Below, piece by piece: positions 45,559 to 56,400 of a stretch of DNA of 64,000 nucleotides. The stretch covers positions 2,912,001 through 2,976,000 of the forward strand of contig NZ_CP132342.1 in the NCBI RefSeq assembly GCF_040529055.1, in the 5' to 3' direction. Every line of letters starts with the position of its first letter. Position 1 is the stretch's first letter. Under the pieces are notes generated by a model. That model saw only the letters and a program-made list of their open reading frames with translations. It was not told the origin of the DNA and searched no databases. The translations under genes and the position numbers were made by a program. This DNA is from Xanthomonas sontii. Its GTDB lineage: Bacteria > Pseudomonadota > Gammaproteobacteria > Xanthomonadales > Xanthomonadaceae.

Positions 45559-46480
45559 TCCCCGCAATCAACGAAATCACTTCGAAGTGCGGCGGGCGCT
45601 TCTCGCGGGTCACGGTTTCCAGGCTGGAGACTTCGAGCCCGGCCTTGCCGACGAACTTGCGCAGTTCCTTGGCCGAAAAGCCGAGGTTGACGTGGCCGTA
45701 GGCCTGCACCGCGGCCTTGTGCTCGTGGCGCGCCAGGCTGCACAGCAGCAGGCGGCCGCCCGGGCGCAGCACCCGCGCCGACTCGCAGACCGCCTGCGCC
45801 GGCTTGGTCGCGTAGGTCAGGGCATGCATCATCACCACCAGGTCGAAGCTGGCATCGGCGAAGGGCAGGGCATGCATGTCGCCCTCCCGCACCTCCACGT
45901 TGCCAAGCCGGCGCAGGCGCTCGCTGGCCGCGGCCACCACCCGTGCGCTGGTGTCGATGCAGACATAGCGGCGTGCGTGCGGCGCCACCAGTTCGGCCAG
46001 CACGCCGTCGCCGGAGGCGATGTCGAGCACGTCGCCGGTCTCCAGCAGCGGCAGGGCGGTGCGTGCCAGCGCTTCCCAGGTGCGGCCGGGCGAATAGTGG
46101 CGCTCCATGTCGCCGGCCACCGAGTCGGCCCAGTTCTGGTCGGCGGCGCGGTTGGCCAGCACCGCGGCCACGCGCTCGGCGTCCTGGCGCAGCAGCGGGT
46201 CGTCGCTGCCGGTGCTCAGCGCCAGCCACAGCGCACGCTGCGCGGGGTCCAGCAGGGTCTCGTCGAAGCGATAATAGGCCGACACGCCGGCGCGGCGGTC
46301 GCGCACCAGCCCGGCCTCCTTGAGCTTGGCCAGGTGGGTCGAGACCCGCGGCTGCGCCAGGCGGGTGATGGCCGACAACTCGGCCACGGTCAGCTCCTCC
46401 TGTTCCAGCAGTGCCAGCAGGCGCACGCGGGTGGCGTCGGCGAAGACCTTCAGCCGGGACGACCAGTCCTCCAGATCCAT
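45479..46480 (-). CDS. sahR: ArsR-family regulator fused to SAM-dependent methyltransferase domain (SahR-like)
   Basis: A 333-residue fusion. Residues 1-95 form an ArsR winged helix ([20 protein letters not shown], then [20 protein letters not shown]). Residues ~140-310 form a class I methyltransferase fold with motif [15 protein letters not shown], the acidic [11 protein letters not shown] and [20 protein letters not shown]. This architecture, upstream of metH, matches SahR, a repressor that senses S-adenosylhomocysteine to control the methionine cycle. It heads the metH operon and has a 32-bp palindrome directly before its start. The last ~27 residues ([12 protein letters not shown] onward) are repeat-derived. 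The stop overlaps the next start. Confidence 0.88.
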   Translation of the reverse strand: MDLEDWSSRLKVFADATRVRLLALLEQEELTVAELSAITRLAQPRVSTHLAKLKEAGLVRDRRAGVSAYYRFDETLLDPAQRALWLALSTGSDDPLLRQDAERVAAVLANRAADQNWADSVAGDMERHYSPGRTWEALARTALPLLETGDVLDIASGDGVLAELVAPHARRYVCIDTSARVVAAASERLRRLGNVEVREGDMHALPFADASFDLVVMMHALTYATKPAQAVCESARVLRPGGRLLLCSLARHEHKAAVQAYGHVNLGFSAKELRKFVGKAGLEVSSLETVTREKRPPHFEVISLIAGKPGIGSGESGIEKASAKAKVAAGDVA

Positions 46481-46512
46481 AAATATCTTCCTATCGCGAT
46501 ATAGAGATATTT
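46481..46512. promoter_or_regulatory. 32-bp palindrome, candidate SahR operator
   Basis: The outer arms AAATATCT / AGATATTT and the core TATCGCGATA give 26 matches out of 32. It abuts the sahR ATG and contains its ribosome binding sequence (AGGA on the minus strand). Its AT-richness stands out in this GC-rich region. Binding by the adjacent ArsR-type protein is inferred. Confidence 0.7.
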
Positions 46513-46606
46513 TGGTCCGCGCGGCGGTTCCGGTCAAGTTGCACACGCCGGCGTATGGTCGGCACGGCTACAATGGCCGGACCAATATGCCCGGGAGGGG
46601 TTCGAC

Positions 46607-47755
<1,149 letters not shown>

Positions 47756-47759
47756 GGCC

Positions 47760-47804
47760 GGGAGTGGGGATTCGGGATTGGGGATTCGCCGTTTCCCGAA
47801 TCGG
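47760..47804. repeat. degenerate GGGAAT-family element after the acyl-CoA dehydrogenase gene
   Basis: GGGAGTGGGGATTCGGGATT is followed by a short inverted arm, GTTTCCCGAATC. It is part of the 365-base non-coding region 47756-48120, which also holds two terminator-like hairpins and a GTCGGGACTGAAGTCCCTCC hairpin at 47885-47908. Confidence 0.65.
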
Positions 47805-47820
47805 TTGAGGCATCAGGAGA

Positions 47821-47850
47821 AGCGGCCGCAAGGCCGCTTTTTTCTTTTTG
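47821..47850 (+). terminator. rho-independent terminator of the acyl-CoA dehydrogenase gene
   Basis: The stem AGCGGCC / GGCCGCT with loop GCAA is directly followed by TTTTTTCTTTTTG. Confidence 0.9.
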
Positions 47851-47983
47851 TGGAAAAGGGATGAGTGAGGTTCGGGCTGCAATGCGTCGGGACTGAAGTC
47901 CCTCCCACAAGGAGCGCTCAGCCTTCAAGGAGCGCTCCGCCTGCATGGGGTGTTGGGTCGCGCTTCCCGACCAGATTCCCGGA

Positions 47984-48015
47984 CAACAAAAAGCGGCCTT
48001 GCGGCCGCTCTTTGT
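47984..48015 (-). terminator. terminator of the RND efflux operon (possibly bidirectional)
   Basis: The same stem, AGCGGCC / GGCCGCT, is followed on the minus strand by TTTTTGTTG. On the plus strand it is followed by CTTTGTTTG, so it may work both ways. Confidence 0.8.
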
Positions 48016-48059
48016 TTGCCTCTACCAGGCGGAAGGATCAAGTCCGAGAGGAGGATTCA

Positions 48060-48117
48060 CGAATCCCCACTCCCGAATCCCTGGCTTTTCAGCAGCCGAA
48101 TGGCTGCTCATCCCGGC
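48060..48117. repeat. composite repeat: GGGAAT arm plus AGCAGCC-GAAT-GGCTGCT hairpin
   Basis: GAATCCCCACTCCCGAATCC precedes TTTTCAGCAGCCGAATGGCT and GCTCATCC. It is nearly identical to the unit at 20092-20147, and the hairpin arms are perfect here. It ends 3 bases before the RND gene stop. Confidence 0.7.
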
Positions 48118-48120
48118 TCC

Positions 48121-51100
48121 TCAGCGATCCGGCTGATGCCGCGCCAGGCCGGCTTCCTGCATCTGCATGAACTCCTTCGACGGCTCGTCCAGCTTGTCGC
48201 CGAGCATGCGCCGCACCATCACGAAGAACAGCGGGATGAACAGCACGCCCAGCACGGTGGCGAACAGCATGCCGCCGATCACGCCGGTACCGATGGCGTG
48301 GCGGGCGTTGGCGCCGGCGCCGGTGGAGATCGCCATCGGCAGCACGCCGAGGATGAAGGCGAACGAGGTCATCAGGATCGGACGGAAACGCAGGTGCGCC
48401 GCCTCGGCCGCGGCCTCGCGCAGGGTCTTGCCCATCGCCCGCTGCTCCACCGCGAACTCGACGATCAGGATCGCGTTCTTGGCGGCCAGGCCGATCACCG
48501 TGATCAGGCCGATCTTGAAGTAGATGTCGTTGGGCAGGCCACGCAGCAGCGAGAACGCCACCGCGCCGAGCACGCCGATCGGCACCACCAGCAGCACCGA
48601 CACCGGGATCGACCAGCTTTCGTACAGCGCCGCCAGGCACAGGAACACCACCACGATCGACAGCACCAGCAGCAGCGTGGCGGTGTTGCCGGCGATGATT
48701 TCCTGGTACGACATGCCGCTCCAGTCGAAGCCGAAGCCCGGCGGCAGGTCGTTGTTGACGATGTCCTCCATCGCGCTCATCGCCTGGCCGGAACTGCCGC
48801 CCGGCGCCGGGTTGCCGACGATGTTGATCGCCGAGTAGCCGTTGTAGCGGCTCAGCGACGGCGAGCTGTAGATCCAGTCCGAGCTCACCACCGTGCTCAG
48901 CGGGATCATCTGCGGCAGGCCGCTGCTATCGGAGGCGGTGCTGCTGGGCACGTAGAAGTTGCGCAGCGACTCCGGACCGGTGCGGAACGGCGCGTCGGCC
49001 TGCATGTTGACGCGCTTGATGCGGCCTTCGTAGAAGAAGTCGTTGACGTACACCGGCGCCAGCATCAGCTGGATCGACTGGTAGATGTCGTTGACCGACA
49101 GGCCCATCGACTGCGCCTGCACGCGGTCCACCTTCAACTGCAGCTGCGGCGAGTTCTCAAGGCCGTTCGGACGCACGCCGGCCAGGGTGTCCTGGCGCTG
49201 CGCGGCCTTGCCGAGCACGATGTTGCGTGCCTGCAGCAGGGCTTCCTCGCCCTGGCCGCTGCGGTCCTGCAGCCACATGTCGAAGCCGCCGAACTGGCCC
49301 AGGCCGTTCACCGTGGGCAGGTTGACCACGAAGATCTGCGCGTCCTTGATGCCGTAGAACATCCCGTTCAACTGCTGGATCAGGTCGCCGGCGGCGATGT
49401 CGCGCTCGTCCCAGGGCTTGAGCCGGATGAAGCCCATGCCCACGTTCTCGCCGCGGCCCAGGAAGCTGAAGCCGGCCACCTGCAGCATGCCTTCGACCGC
49501 CTTCTGCTGCTGCAGCACGCCGCGCATCTGCGCGAACACCTCGTTGGTGCGGGTCTTGGTCGCACCCGGCGGCAGCTGCACGATCGCCAGCGCGAAGCCC
49601 TGGTCCTCTTCCGGCAGGAAGCTGCCCGGCATGCGCGTGAACAGGAAGCCGCACAGCACCACCAGCAGGGCGAACACCGCCATCCAGCGCGGCGCGCGGC
49701 GGATGGTGTTGCCCACCGCGCCGACGTAGCGGTGCGCCAGCTTGTCGTAGTACTTGTTGAAGGTGCGGTAGACCCAGTTCGGGTTGTCGTTGTGGGTGGG
49801 CTTGAGGAACGCCGCACACAGCGCCGGGGTGAAGCTCAGCGCCAGGAAGGCGGAGAACGCCATCGACATGGCGATGGTGATCGCGAACTGCTTGTAGATC
49901 GCGCCGGCCGCGCCGGGCTGCATCGCCGACGGAATGAACACCGCCGCCAGCACCACGGTGATGGCCACCACCGCGCCGGTGATCTGGGTCATCGCCTTGT
50001 GCGTGGCCGCCTTCGGCGCCAGGTGCTCCTCGGACATGATGCGTTCGACGTTCTCGATCACCACGATCGCGTCGTCGACCACGATGCCGATCGCCAGCAC
50101 CATCGCGAACAGGGTCAGCTGGTTGATGGTGAAGCCGATCGCCCACATGCCCAGGAAGGTGCCCAACAGCGCCACCGGGATGACCAGGGTGGGGATGATG
50201 GTGGCGCGGAAGTTCTGCAGGAATACCAGCATCACCAGGAACACCAGCACGATCGCCTCGGCCAGGGTCTTGACCACCTCCTCGATCGAGATCTTGACGA
50301 AGGTGGTGCTCTCGTACGGCGTGAACCAGGTGACGCCCTGCGGGAAGCTGGGCTGCAGCTCGTCCATCTTGGCCTTGACCGCCTCGGACACGCTCAGCGC
50401 ATTGGCGCCCGGCAGCAGCTGGATGGCGAAGGCGCCGGTCGGCTTGCCGTTGTACTGGGTATCGAAGCCAAAGTTGGTCGGGCCGAACGCGACCCGGGCC
50501 ACGTCCTTCAGCCGCACCACGGTGCCGTTGCCGTCGGCGCGCAGGATGATGTTCTCGAACTGCTCGGGCGAGGTGAAGCGGCCCTCGGCGCTGACCGTGG
50601 CGGTGAACGACTGGCCCTGCGGCGCCGGATCCGAACCGAGCGAGCCGGCGGCGAACTGCACGTTCTGCGCGCGGATCGCGTTGTACACGTCCGTGGCGGA
50701 CATGTGGTAACCCTGCAGCTTCTCCGGGTTCAACCAGATGTCCATGGCGTACTCGGCACCGAACTGCTGGGTGCTGCCGACGCCGGGCACGCGCGAGATC
50801 TGTTCCAGCACGCGCGACCCGACGATGTCGTTGAGCGCGTCGCGGTCGATCGACGGGTTGTCCGAACGCAGCGCGATCACGCTGAGGAAGCCGGCGTTGG
50901 CCTTGGCCACCACCACGCCCTGCGCGGTCACTTCCGAGGGCAGGCGCGGGGTCGCCAGCGACACCTTGTTCTGCACCTGCACCTGGGCGATGTCCGGGTC
51001 GGTGCCGGTCTCGAAGGTCAGGGTGATGGTGGCGCTGCCGCTGGAGGACGACGACGAGCTGAAGTACAGCAGGTGGTCGATGCCGGTCAGCTGCTGCTCG

Positions 51101-51294
51101 ATGACCTGGGTGACCGAGCGTTCGGTGGTGCTGGCGCTGGCGCCGGGATAGGTGGCGTTGACGGTGACCTGGGGTGGGGCGATCGAGGGATACGACTCGA
51201 CGCCGAGATTGAGGATGGCGATCACGCCGCTGAGCGAGATCAGGATCGCCACCACCCAGGCGAAGACCGGGTGTTCGATGAAGAACTTAGGCAT
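48121..51294 (-). CDS. RND multidrug efflux permease (AcrB/MexB-like)
   Basis: A 1057-residue inner-membrane proton/drug antiporter of the hydrophobe-amphiphile efflux family. It starts MPKFFIEHPVFAWVVAILIS and has 12 predicted membrane helices around two large periplasmic loops. The proton-relay region LTLFAMVLAIGIVVDDAIVVIENVERIM (two adjacent Asp) is intact, and the C-terminal half contains GLAAKNAILIVEFAVEQR and the typical PLFFVMVRR. It forms a tripartite pump with the adaptor encoded 12 bases upstream and an outer-membrane channel not present here. The drug range cannot be predicted from sequence. Confidence 0.96.
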   Translation of the reverse strand: MPKFFIEHPVFAWVVAILISLSGVIAILNLGVESYPSIAPPQVTVNATYPGASASTTERSVTQVIEQQLTGIDHLLYFSSSSSSSGSATITLTFETGTDPDIAQVQVQNKVSLATPRLPSEVTAQGVVVAKANAGFLSVIALRSDNPSIDRDALNDIVGSRVLEQISRVPGVGSTQQFGAEYAMDIWLNPEKLQGYHMSATDVYNAIRAQNVQFAAGSLGSDPAPQGQSFTATVSAEGRFTSPEQFENIILRADGNGTVVRLKDVARVAFGPTNFGFDTQYNGKPTGAFAIQLLPGANALSVSEAVKAKMDELQPSFPQGVTWFTPYESTTFVKISIEEVVKTLAEAIVLVFLVMLVFLQNFRATIIPTLVIPVALLGTFLGMWAIGFTINQLTLFAMVLAIGIVVDDAIVVIENVERIMSEEHLAPKAATHKAMTQITGAVVAITVVLAAVFIPSAMQPGAAGAIYKQFAITIAMSMAFSAFLALSFTPALCAAFLKPTHNDNPNWVYRTFNKYYDKLAHRYVGAVGNTIRRAPRWMAVFALLVVLCGFLFTRMPGSFLPEEDQGFALAIVQLPPGATKTRTNEVFAQMRGVLQQQKAVEGMLQVAGFSFLGRGENVGMGFIRLKPWDERDIAAGDLIQQLNGMFYGIKDAQIFVVNLPTVNGLGQFGGFDMWLQDRSGQGEEALLQARNIVLGKAAQRQDTLAGVRPNGLENSPQLQLKVDRVQAQSMGLSVNDIYQSIQLMLAPVYVNDFFYEGRIKRVNMQADAPFRTGPESLRNFYVPSSTASDSSGLPQMIPLSTVVSSDWIYSSPSLSRYNGYSAINIVGNPAPGGSSGQAMSAMEDIVNNDLPPGFGFDWSGMSYQEIIAGNTATLLLVLSIVVVFLCLAALYESWSIPVSVLLVVPIGVLGAVAFSLLRGLPNDIYFKIGLITVIGLAAKNAILIVEFAVEQRAMGKTLREAAAEAAHLRFRPILMTSFAFILGVLPMAISTGAGANARHAIGTGVIGGMLFATVLGVLFIPLFFVMVRRMLGDKLDEPSKEFMQMQEAGLARHQPDR

Positions 51295-51306
51295 GGGGGG
51301 AGTCCG

Positions 51307-52590
51307 TTACTGCTTCGGCTGGTCGGAAGGCGAGGCGGCGTTCGGCGCATCGCCGTGCGCTGCGCCCTGCGCCGGGGCGGCGCCCTTGGCCGGCGCCGCG
51401 GCGCCTTGTGCACCCTGGCCGGGCGCTGCGCCGGCACCCGGGCCCTGGCCCTGGGCGGCGGCATTCGGATCCCACGGCTTGGCCACGGCCGGTGCGCCTT
51501 CCTTGACCTTGGGCAGGCCGCTGACCACGACCTGGTCGCCGTTCTGCAGGCCGCCGCTGACGATCCACTTGTCGCCCTGCTGGCCGACCGTGGTCAGGTC
51601 CTTGCGCACCACCTTGCTGTCCTTGCCGACGACCAGCGCATAGGCGCCCTTGGCGTCGCGCAGCACGGCCGCCTGCGGGATCAGGTACACGTCCTTGCGC
51701 TGGCCCAGGTTGGCCGAGAAGCTGACGAAGGCGCCGGGCAGCAGCACCCGGTCCGGATTGGGCAGCAGCGCGCGCAGCGTCACCGAGCCGGTGCTCGGGT
51801 CGACCGCCGCGCCGGAGAAGTCCAGGGTGCCGGCATGCGCATAGGTGCTGCCGTCGCCGAGCTTGATCTGCACGGTGGACTTGTCCTCGGCGTTGAGGGC
51901 GACGTTGCCTTCGGTCTGCGCCTGGCGCAGCTGCGCCAGTTCGTCGGAACTCATCGAGAAGTTGACGTACAGCGGGTCCAGCTGGTCGATCGTGGTCAGC
52001 AGCGTGCTGTCGCCCTGGCCGACCAGCGCGCCCTCGGTGACCTGCTGCTTGCCGGCGCGGCCGGCGATCGGCGCAGTGACGGTGGCGTAGCCGAGGTTGA
52101 TGCGCGCGGTTTCCACCGCCGCACGGGCCTGCTGCACCGACGCGGCGGAGCTGCGTTCGGTGGCCTCGGCGTTGTCCAGGTCGGACTTGGACACGTAGGC
52201 CTGCGGCGCCAGGCTGCGCGCGCGGGCGGCGGCGGCCTTGGCGTTGGCGTAGGTGGCTTCGGCCGCGGCCAGCTGGCCCTGCGCCGAGGCCAGGGTCGCA
52301 CGCAGCGGCGCCGGGTCGATCTGGAACAGCGGCTGGCCTTCCTTGACGTCGGTGCCTTCGGTGTACAGGCGCTTTTCCAGCACGCCGGGCACGCGGGCGC
52401 GCACATCGGCGCTGCGGAACGCGGACAGGCGGCCGACCAGTTCGCGCTCAAGCGGCACGGTCTGCGGCTGCGCCTGCAGCACGCCCACTTCCGGCGGCGG
52501 CATGGCCTGCTGCTGCTCCTGTTTCTTGCAGGACGCCAACACCACCACGACGGCGCAGGCCAGGGCGAGAGAACGCAACGGGGAGGTCAT
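51307..52590 (-). CDS. RND efflux periplasmic adaptor (AcrA/MexA-like lipoprotein)
   Basis: A 427-residue membrane-fusion protein with lipobox LASC (Cys21 in LACAVVVVLASC) and VPLERELVGRLSAFRSADVRAR leading into the lipoyl half-motif. A long alpha-hairpin (about 105-180, ATLASAQGQLAAAEATYANAK), then beta-barrel and membrane-proximal domains (VYLIPQAAVLRDAKGAYALV), complete the fold. A 50-residue Ala/Gly/Pro/Gln-rich tail is extra. The start overlaps the tetR stop as ATGA. It links the permease to an outer-membrane channel. Confidence 0.95.
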   Translation of the reverse strand: MTSPLRSLALACAVVVVLASCKKQEQQQAMPPPEVGVLQAQPQTVPLERELVGRLSAFRSADVRARVPGVLEKRLYTEGTDVKEGQPLFQIDPAPLRATLASAQGQLAAAEATYANAKAAAARARSLAPQAYVSKSDLDNAEATERSSAASVQQARAAVETARINLGYATVTAPIAGRAGKQQVTEGALVGQGDSTLLTTIDQLDPLYVNFSMSSDELAQLRQAQTEGNVALNAEDKSTVQIKLGDGSTYAHAGTLDFSGAAVDPSTGSVTLRALLPNPDRVLLPGAFVSFSANLGQRKDVYLIPQAAVLRDAKGAYALVVGKDSKVVRKDLTTVGQQGDKWIVSGGLQNGDQVVVSGLPKVKEGAPAVAKPWDPNAAAQGQGPGAGAAPGQGAQGAAAPAKGAAPAQGAAHGDAPNAASPSDQPKQ

Positions 52591-53240
52591 CGGGTGGTAC
52601 TCCGGTCTGGTTTTGTAGAAGGAAGAAAAGGGGCGGCGGCGAACGCGCGCAAGAAGCCGTCCACGGCGAACTCGGCCCAGGCGCGCTGCGCGGCGGCGTC
52701 GCCGCGATGCGCGCTGTGGAAGCGCTGACGCTCGAAATCCATGCCGACGATCATGCTCAACAGCAGCTCGGCCATGAAGTGCGGATCGTCATGCCGAAGC
52801 TGGCCGCGCGCCATGGCGCCGCGCAGGCGCTCGCTCAGGCGCTGCATCAGCGCGCCGGCGCTGTCGCGGAACATGGCGCGCGCTTCTTCGGGGAAGTGCC
52901 GCGACTCGGCGGCGATCAGCTGGCAACTCTGCAGCACACGCGGTTCCGACAGCTGTTCCAGGTACTCGCAGGCGAAACGCAGCAGGCTGCCGCGCAGGTC
53001 GTCCTGCACCGGCTCCAGGTGCGCGGTGGCCAGGTCCAGGTGATCCTGCATCGCCCGCCGCAGCAGGCCCTGCTTGCTGCGGTAGCGGCTGTACAGGGTC
53101 TGCTTGGAGCAGCCGGCACGTGCCGCCACTGCATCCATGCTCAGGCCCATGCCTTCCTCGGCCAGCAATTCGCGCACGGCAGCGTACACGCGCTGGTCGC
53201 GCGCCTGGCGCTGTGCGGCGGAGGCGAGGGGAGTGCTCAT
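52587..53240 (-). CDS. TetR/AcrR-family repressor of the RND operon
   Basis: A 217-residue TetR regulator. The N-terminal helix-turn-helix spans about 14-62 (VYAAVRELLAEEGMGLSMDA, then VAARAGCSKQTLYSRYRSKQ). A helical C-terminal ligand domain resembling the AcrR/AefR C-terminal domain follows. It is the first gene of the tetR-adaptor-permease operon and is translationally coupled to the adaptor. A TGGAC-N6-GTCCA palindrome lies 7 bases before its ATG and is the probable autoregulatory site. The inducer is unknown. Confidence 0.92.
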   Translation of the reverse strand: MSTPLASAAQRQARDQRVYAAVRELLAEEGMGLSMDAVAARAGCSKQTLYSRYRSKQGLLRRAMQDHLDLATAHLEPVQDDLRGSLLRFACEYLEQLSEPRVLQSCQLIAAESRHFPEEARAMFRDSAGALMQRLSERLRGAMARGQLRHDDPHFMAELLLSMIVGMDFERQRFHSAHRGDAAAQRAWAEFAVDGFLRAFAAAPFLPSTKPDRSTTR

Positions 53241-53246
53241 CGATTG

Positions 53247-53262
53247 TGGACTATACCGTCCA
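53247..53262. promoter_or_regulatory. TGGAC-N6-GTCCA palindrome, candidate TetR operator
   Basis: A perfect 5-bp inverted repeat surrounds a TATAGT -10-like box (minus strand) just upstream of tetR. Position and form fit a TetR-family operator; binding is inferred. Confidence 0.5.
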
Positions 53263-53481
53263 GTTTAGAATTAGAACAGCCTTGACACACGGGTGTTCTT
53301 GCTGACAACAGCGTGGCCGGCAAAGCATGGTGACCGCCGCGTGATGATGGTGTTGCGGTCGCTTTGCGCGATCTGGTGCGTCGCCGCGGCCGCTCCATTG
53401 GTTTGCGATGCAGCAAGGTAGTTGAACGGAGCACCGGTACAATTCCGGCTTTCCCATCGAGCATCGTTGCTGCTCTCCGTC

Positions 53482-56400
53482 ATGAAACCCAAACACGCCG
53501 CTTCCCGTTCCAAATCCTCGGCCGCCACCCGCACCTCCGCGACCCCGTCCGCCACCAAGCCGGCCAAGGCGCCTGCCAAGACCAAGGCGGCCGCCAAGCC
53601 TGCGGCCAAGGCCGCCGCCCCGCGCAAGGCCGCGACGCCGCCCAGGCTGGCCGCGACCGTGCCGGCGACCGCCAAGGTGATCGACGCGGCGCCGGCCGCC
53701 AGCGCCTTCAGCCTGGCCTCGGTGTTCGCGGCGCTGCGCAAGCGCTATCCGGCCGCGCGCCAGGAGGAGGCGCAGACCTTCGCCGAGGAGTTCTACAAGC
53801 GCATGGAGGAGGACGAGTTCCCCCACCACAGCGCGCAGGAGTGGGCGGCGCTGGCCGCGTCGATGCTGGAGTTCGCACGCAAGCGCAAGCCGGGCACGGT
53901 CAACGTGCGGGTGTTCAACCCGAACCTGAAGGACGACGGCTGGGAGTCGTCGCACACGGTGCTGCAGATCGTCAACGACGACATGCCGTTCCTGGTCGAT
54001 TCGGTGAGCATGGCGCTGGCCGAGCTGGGCATCGGCGTGCACGTGCTCGGCCACCCGGTGCTGCGCATGCAGCGCGACAAGGGCGGCACGCTGGAGAACG
54101 TGGGCGAGGGCAAGGCGGAATCGCTGATGGCGCTGGAGATCGACCGCCAGCCGCCGGAAGACATGGCGCAGGTGGAAGCGGCGATCCGGCGTATCCTCGG
54201 CGAGGTGCGCAACATCGTGCGCGACTGGGGCGGCATGCGCGAGAAGATGCTGGCGCTGGCCGACGACCTGACCACGCGGCGCCTGCCGGTGGACGACAAG
54301 GGCCGGCGCGAGGCGCAGGAATTCCTGCGCTGGGCCGCGGCCGACCATTTCACCTTCTTCGGCTACCGCGAATACCGCGTGGAGAAGCAGGGCGGCGAAG
54401 ACGTGCTGGCGCCGCTGGAAGACAGCGGCCTGGGCCTGCTGCGCGGGCAGGACAAGTCGCCGGCGCGGCCGGTGCGCACGCTGGCCGCGCACGGCCTCAG
54501 CGAGTCCGGCACCAAGGAAGCGCTGATCCTGACCAAGACCAATGCGCGCTCGCGGGTGCACCGCAGCGGCTACATGGACTATATCGGCGTGCTGGAGTTC
54601 GACGCCAAGGGCCGCATCGTCGCCGAACAGCGCTTCCTCGGCCTGTTCACCTCCAGCGCCTACAACCGCCGCCCGTGGGAGATCCCGCTGGTGCGCGAGC
54701 GCTTCGACTACGTGATGCGCAAGTCCGAACTGACCCCGAGCAGCCACAGCGGCAAGGCGCTGCGCCATATCCTGGAGACGCTGCCGCGCGAGGAGCTGTT
54801 CCAGTCCAACGAGGAAGAGCTGTACCGCACCGCGATGGGCATTCTGGGCCTGCAGGAGCGGGTGCGCAGCCGCCTGTTCCTGCGCCGCGACAAGTACGGC
54901 CGCTTCATTTCCGCGCTGGTGTACATCCCGCGCGAGCGTTTCAACACCGACGTGCGCCTGCGCATCGAGGCCTTGCTGAAGGACGCGCTGCACGGCGAGT
55001 ACATCGATTCCAACGTGGTGCTGGGCGAATCGCCGCTGGCGCAGCTGCACATGATCGTGCGGCCCAAGCCGGGCGAGGCGCTGGAGTTCGACACCACCGA
55101 ACTGGAATCGCGCCTGGCGCACCTGCTGCGCAACTGGCACGACGACCTGCGCGAGGCGCTGGTGGCCAGCTGCGGCGAGCGCGATGGCCTGCGCCTGGCC
55201 GCCGGCTACGGCCGCGCGCTGCCGGCCGGCTACATCGAGGAGTCGACCGCGCAGATCGCCGCGCGCGACGTCGAACGCCTGGCCGCGCTGCGCGGTCCGG
55301 AAGACCTGCACCTGAGCCTGCAGGCGCTGCGTCGCGACGGCGCCGACAGCCTGCGCCTGAAGCTGTACCGCCAGCACGACGACCTGCCGCTGTCGGACGT
55401 GCTGCCGATGATGGAGAACCTGGGCCTGCGGGTGATCTCCGAGCGTCCGTACCGGCTGGTGGTCGATGGCACCGCGCTGTCCATCCAGGACTTCGAGGTC
55501 GAGCCGCTGGCCGGCAGCATCGATGTGGCCGCGGCCGACGCGCCGCTGTGCGAGGCGTTCGTGCGGATCTGGCGCGGCGACGCCGAGAACGACGGCTTCA
55601 ACCGCCTGATCGTCGGTGCCAGCCTGAGCTGGCGCCAGGTCGCGGTGCTGCGTGGCTACTGCAAGTACCTGCTGCAGACCGGCGTGCCGTTCTCGCAGGC
55701 TTACGTGGAAGAGACCTGCAACCGCTATCCGCTGCTGGCGCGGCTGCTGGTGGAGCTGTTCGAGGCGCGCTTCGATCCGGCCACCGGCAACGAGAGCAAG
55801 GCACAGATCGCCGAGGGACAGGCCGCGCTGACGGCGCAACTGCACCTGCTGGCCAAGGACGATGCCGCGGCGCTGAAGGCGCTGCAGCCGGTGATCGATG
55901 CGCGCAGCGGCAGCCGCGACGCGCAGCTGGAGGCGGTCTCGGCGGCGCTGCTGAAACTGTTCGACCAGGTGGCGAGCCTCGACGAGGACCGCATCCTGCG
56001 CAGCTTCAAGGGCGTGATCGAGGCGACCCTGCGCACCAGCCACTACCAGCGCAGCGCCGACGGCGGGCTGGGCCACTGCATCAGCTTCAAGCTGGATTCG
56101 GCCAAGGTGCCGGACCTGCCCAAGCCGCGTCCGTACCGCGAGATCTTCGTGTACGGCCCGCGCGTGGAAGGCGTGCACCTGCGCTTCGGCGCGGTGGCGC
56201 GTGGCGGCCTGCGCTGGTCCGACCGGCGCGAGGACTTCCGCACCGAGGTGCTGGGCCTGGTCAAGGCGCAGATGGTCAAGAACACGGTGATCGTGCCGGT
56301 CGGCGCCAAGGGCGGCTTCTTCTGCAAGCGCCCGCCGGTCGGCGGCGACCGCGACGCGGTGCTGGCCGAAGGCATCGCCTGCTACAAGCTGTTCATCCAG

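Noticed and set aside
47950..52728. A 1592-codon plus-strand frame opposite the RND operon
   Set aside because: Composition (HRDQADLEV..., QHHHEEQRDEQ) is typical of antisense frames in GC-rich genes; the minus strand encodes the recognisable AcrB, AcrA and TetR proteins.
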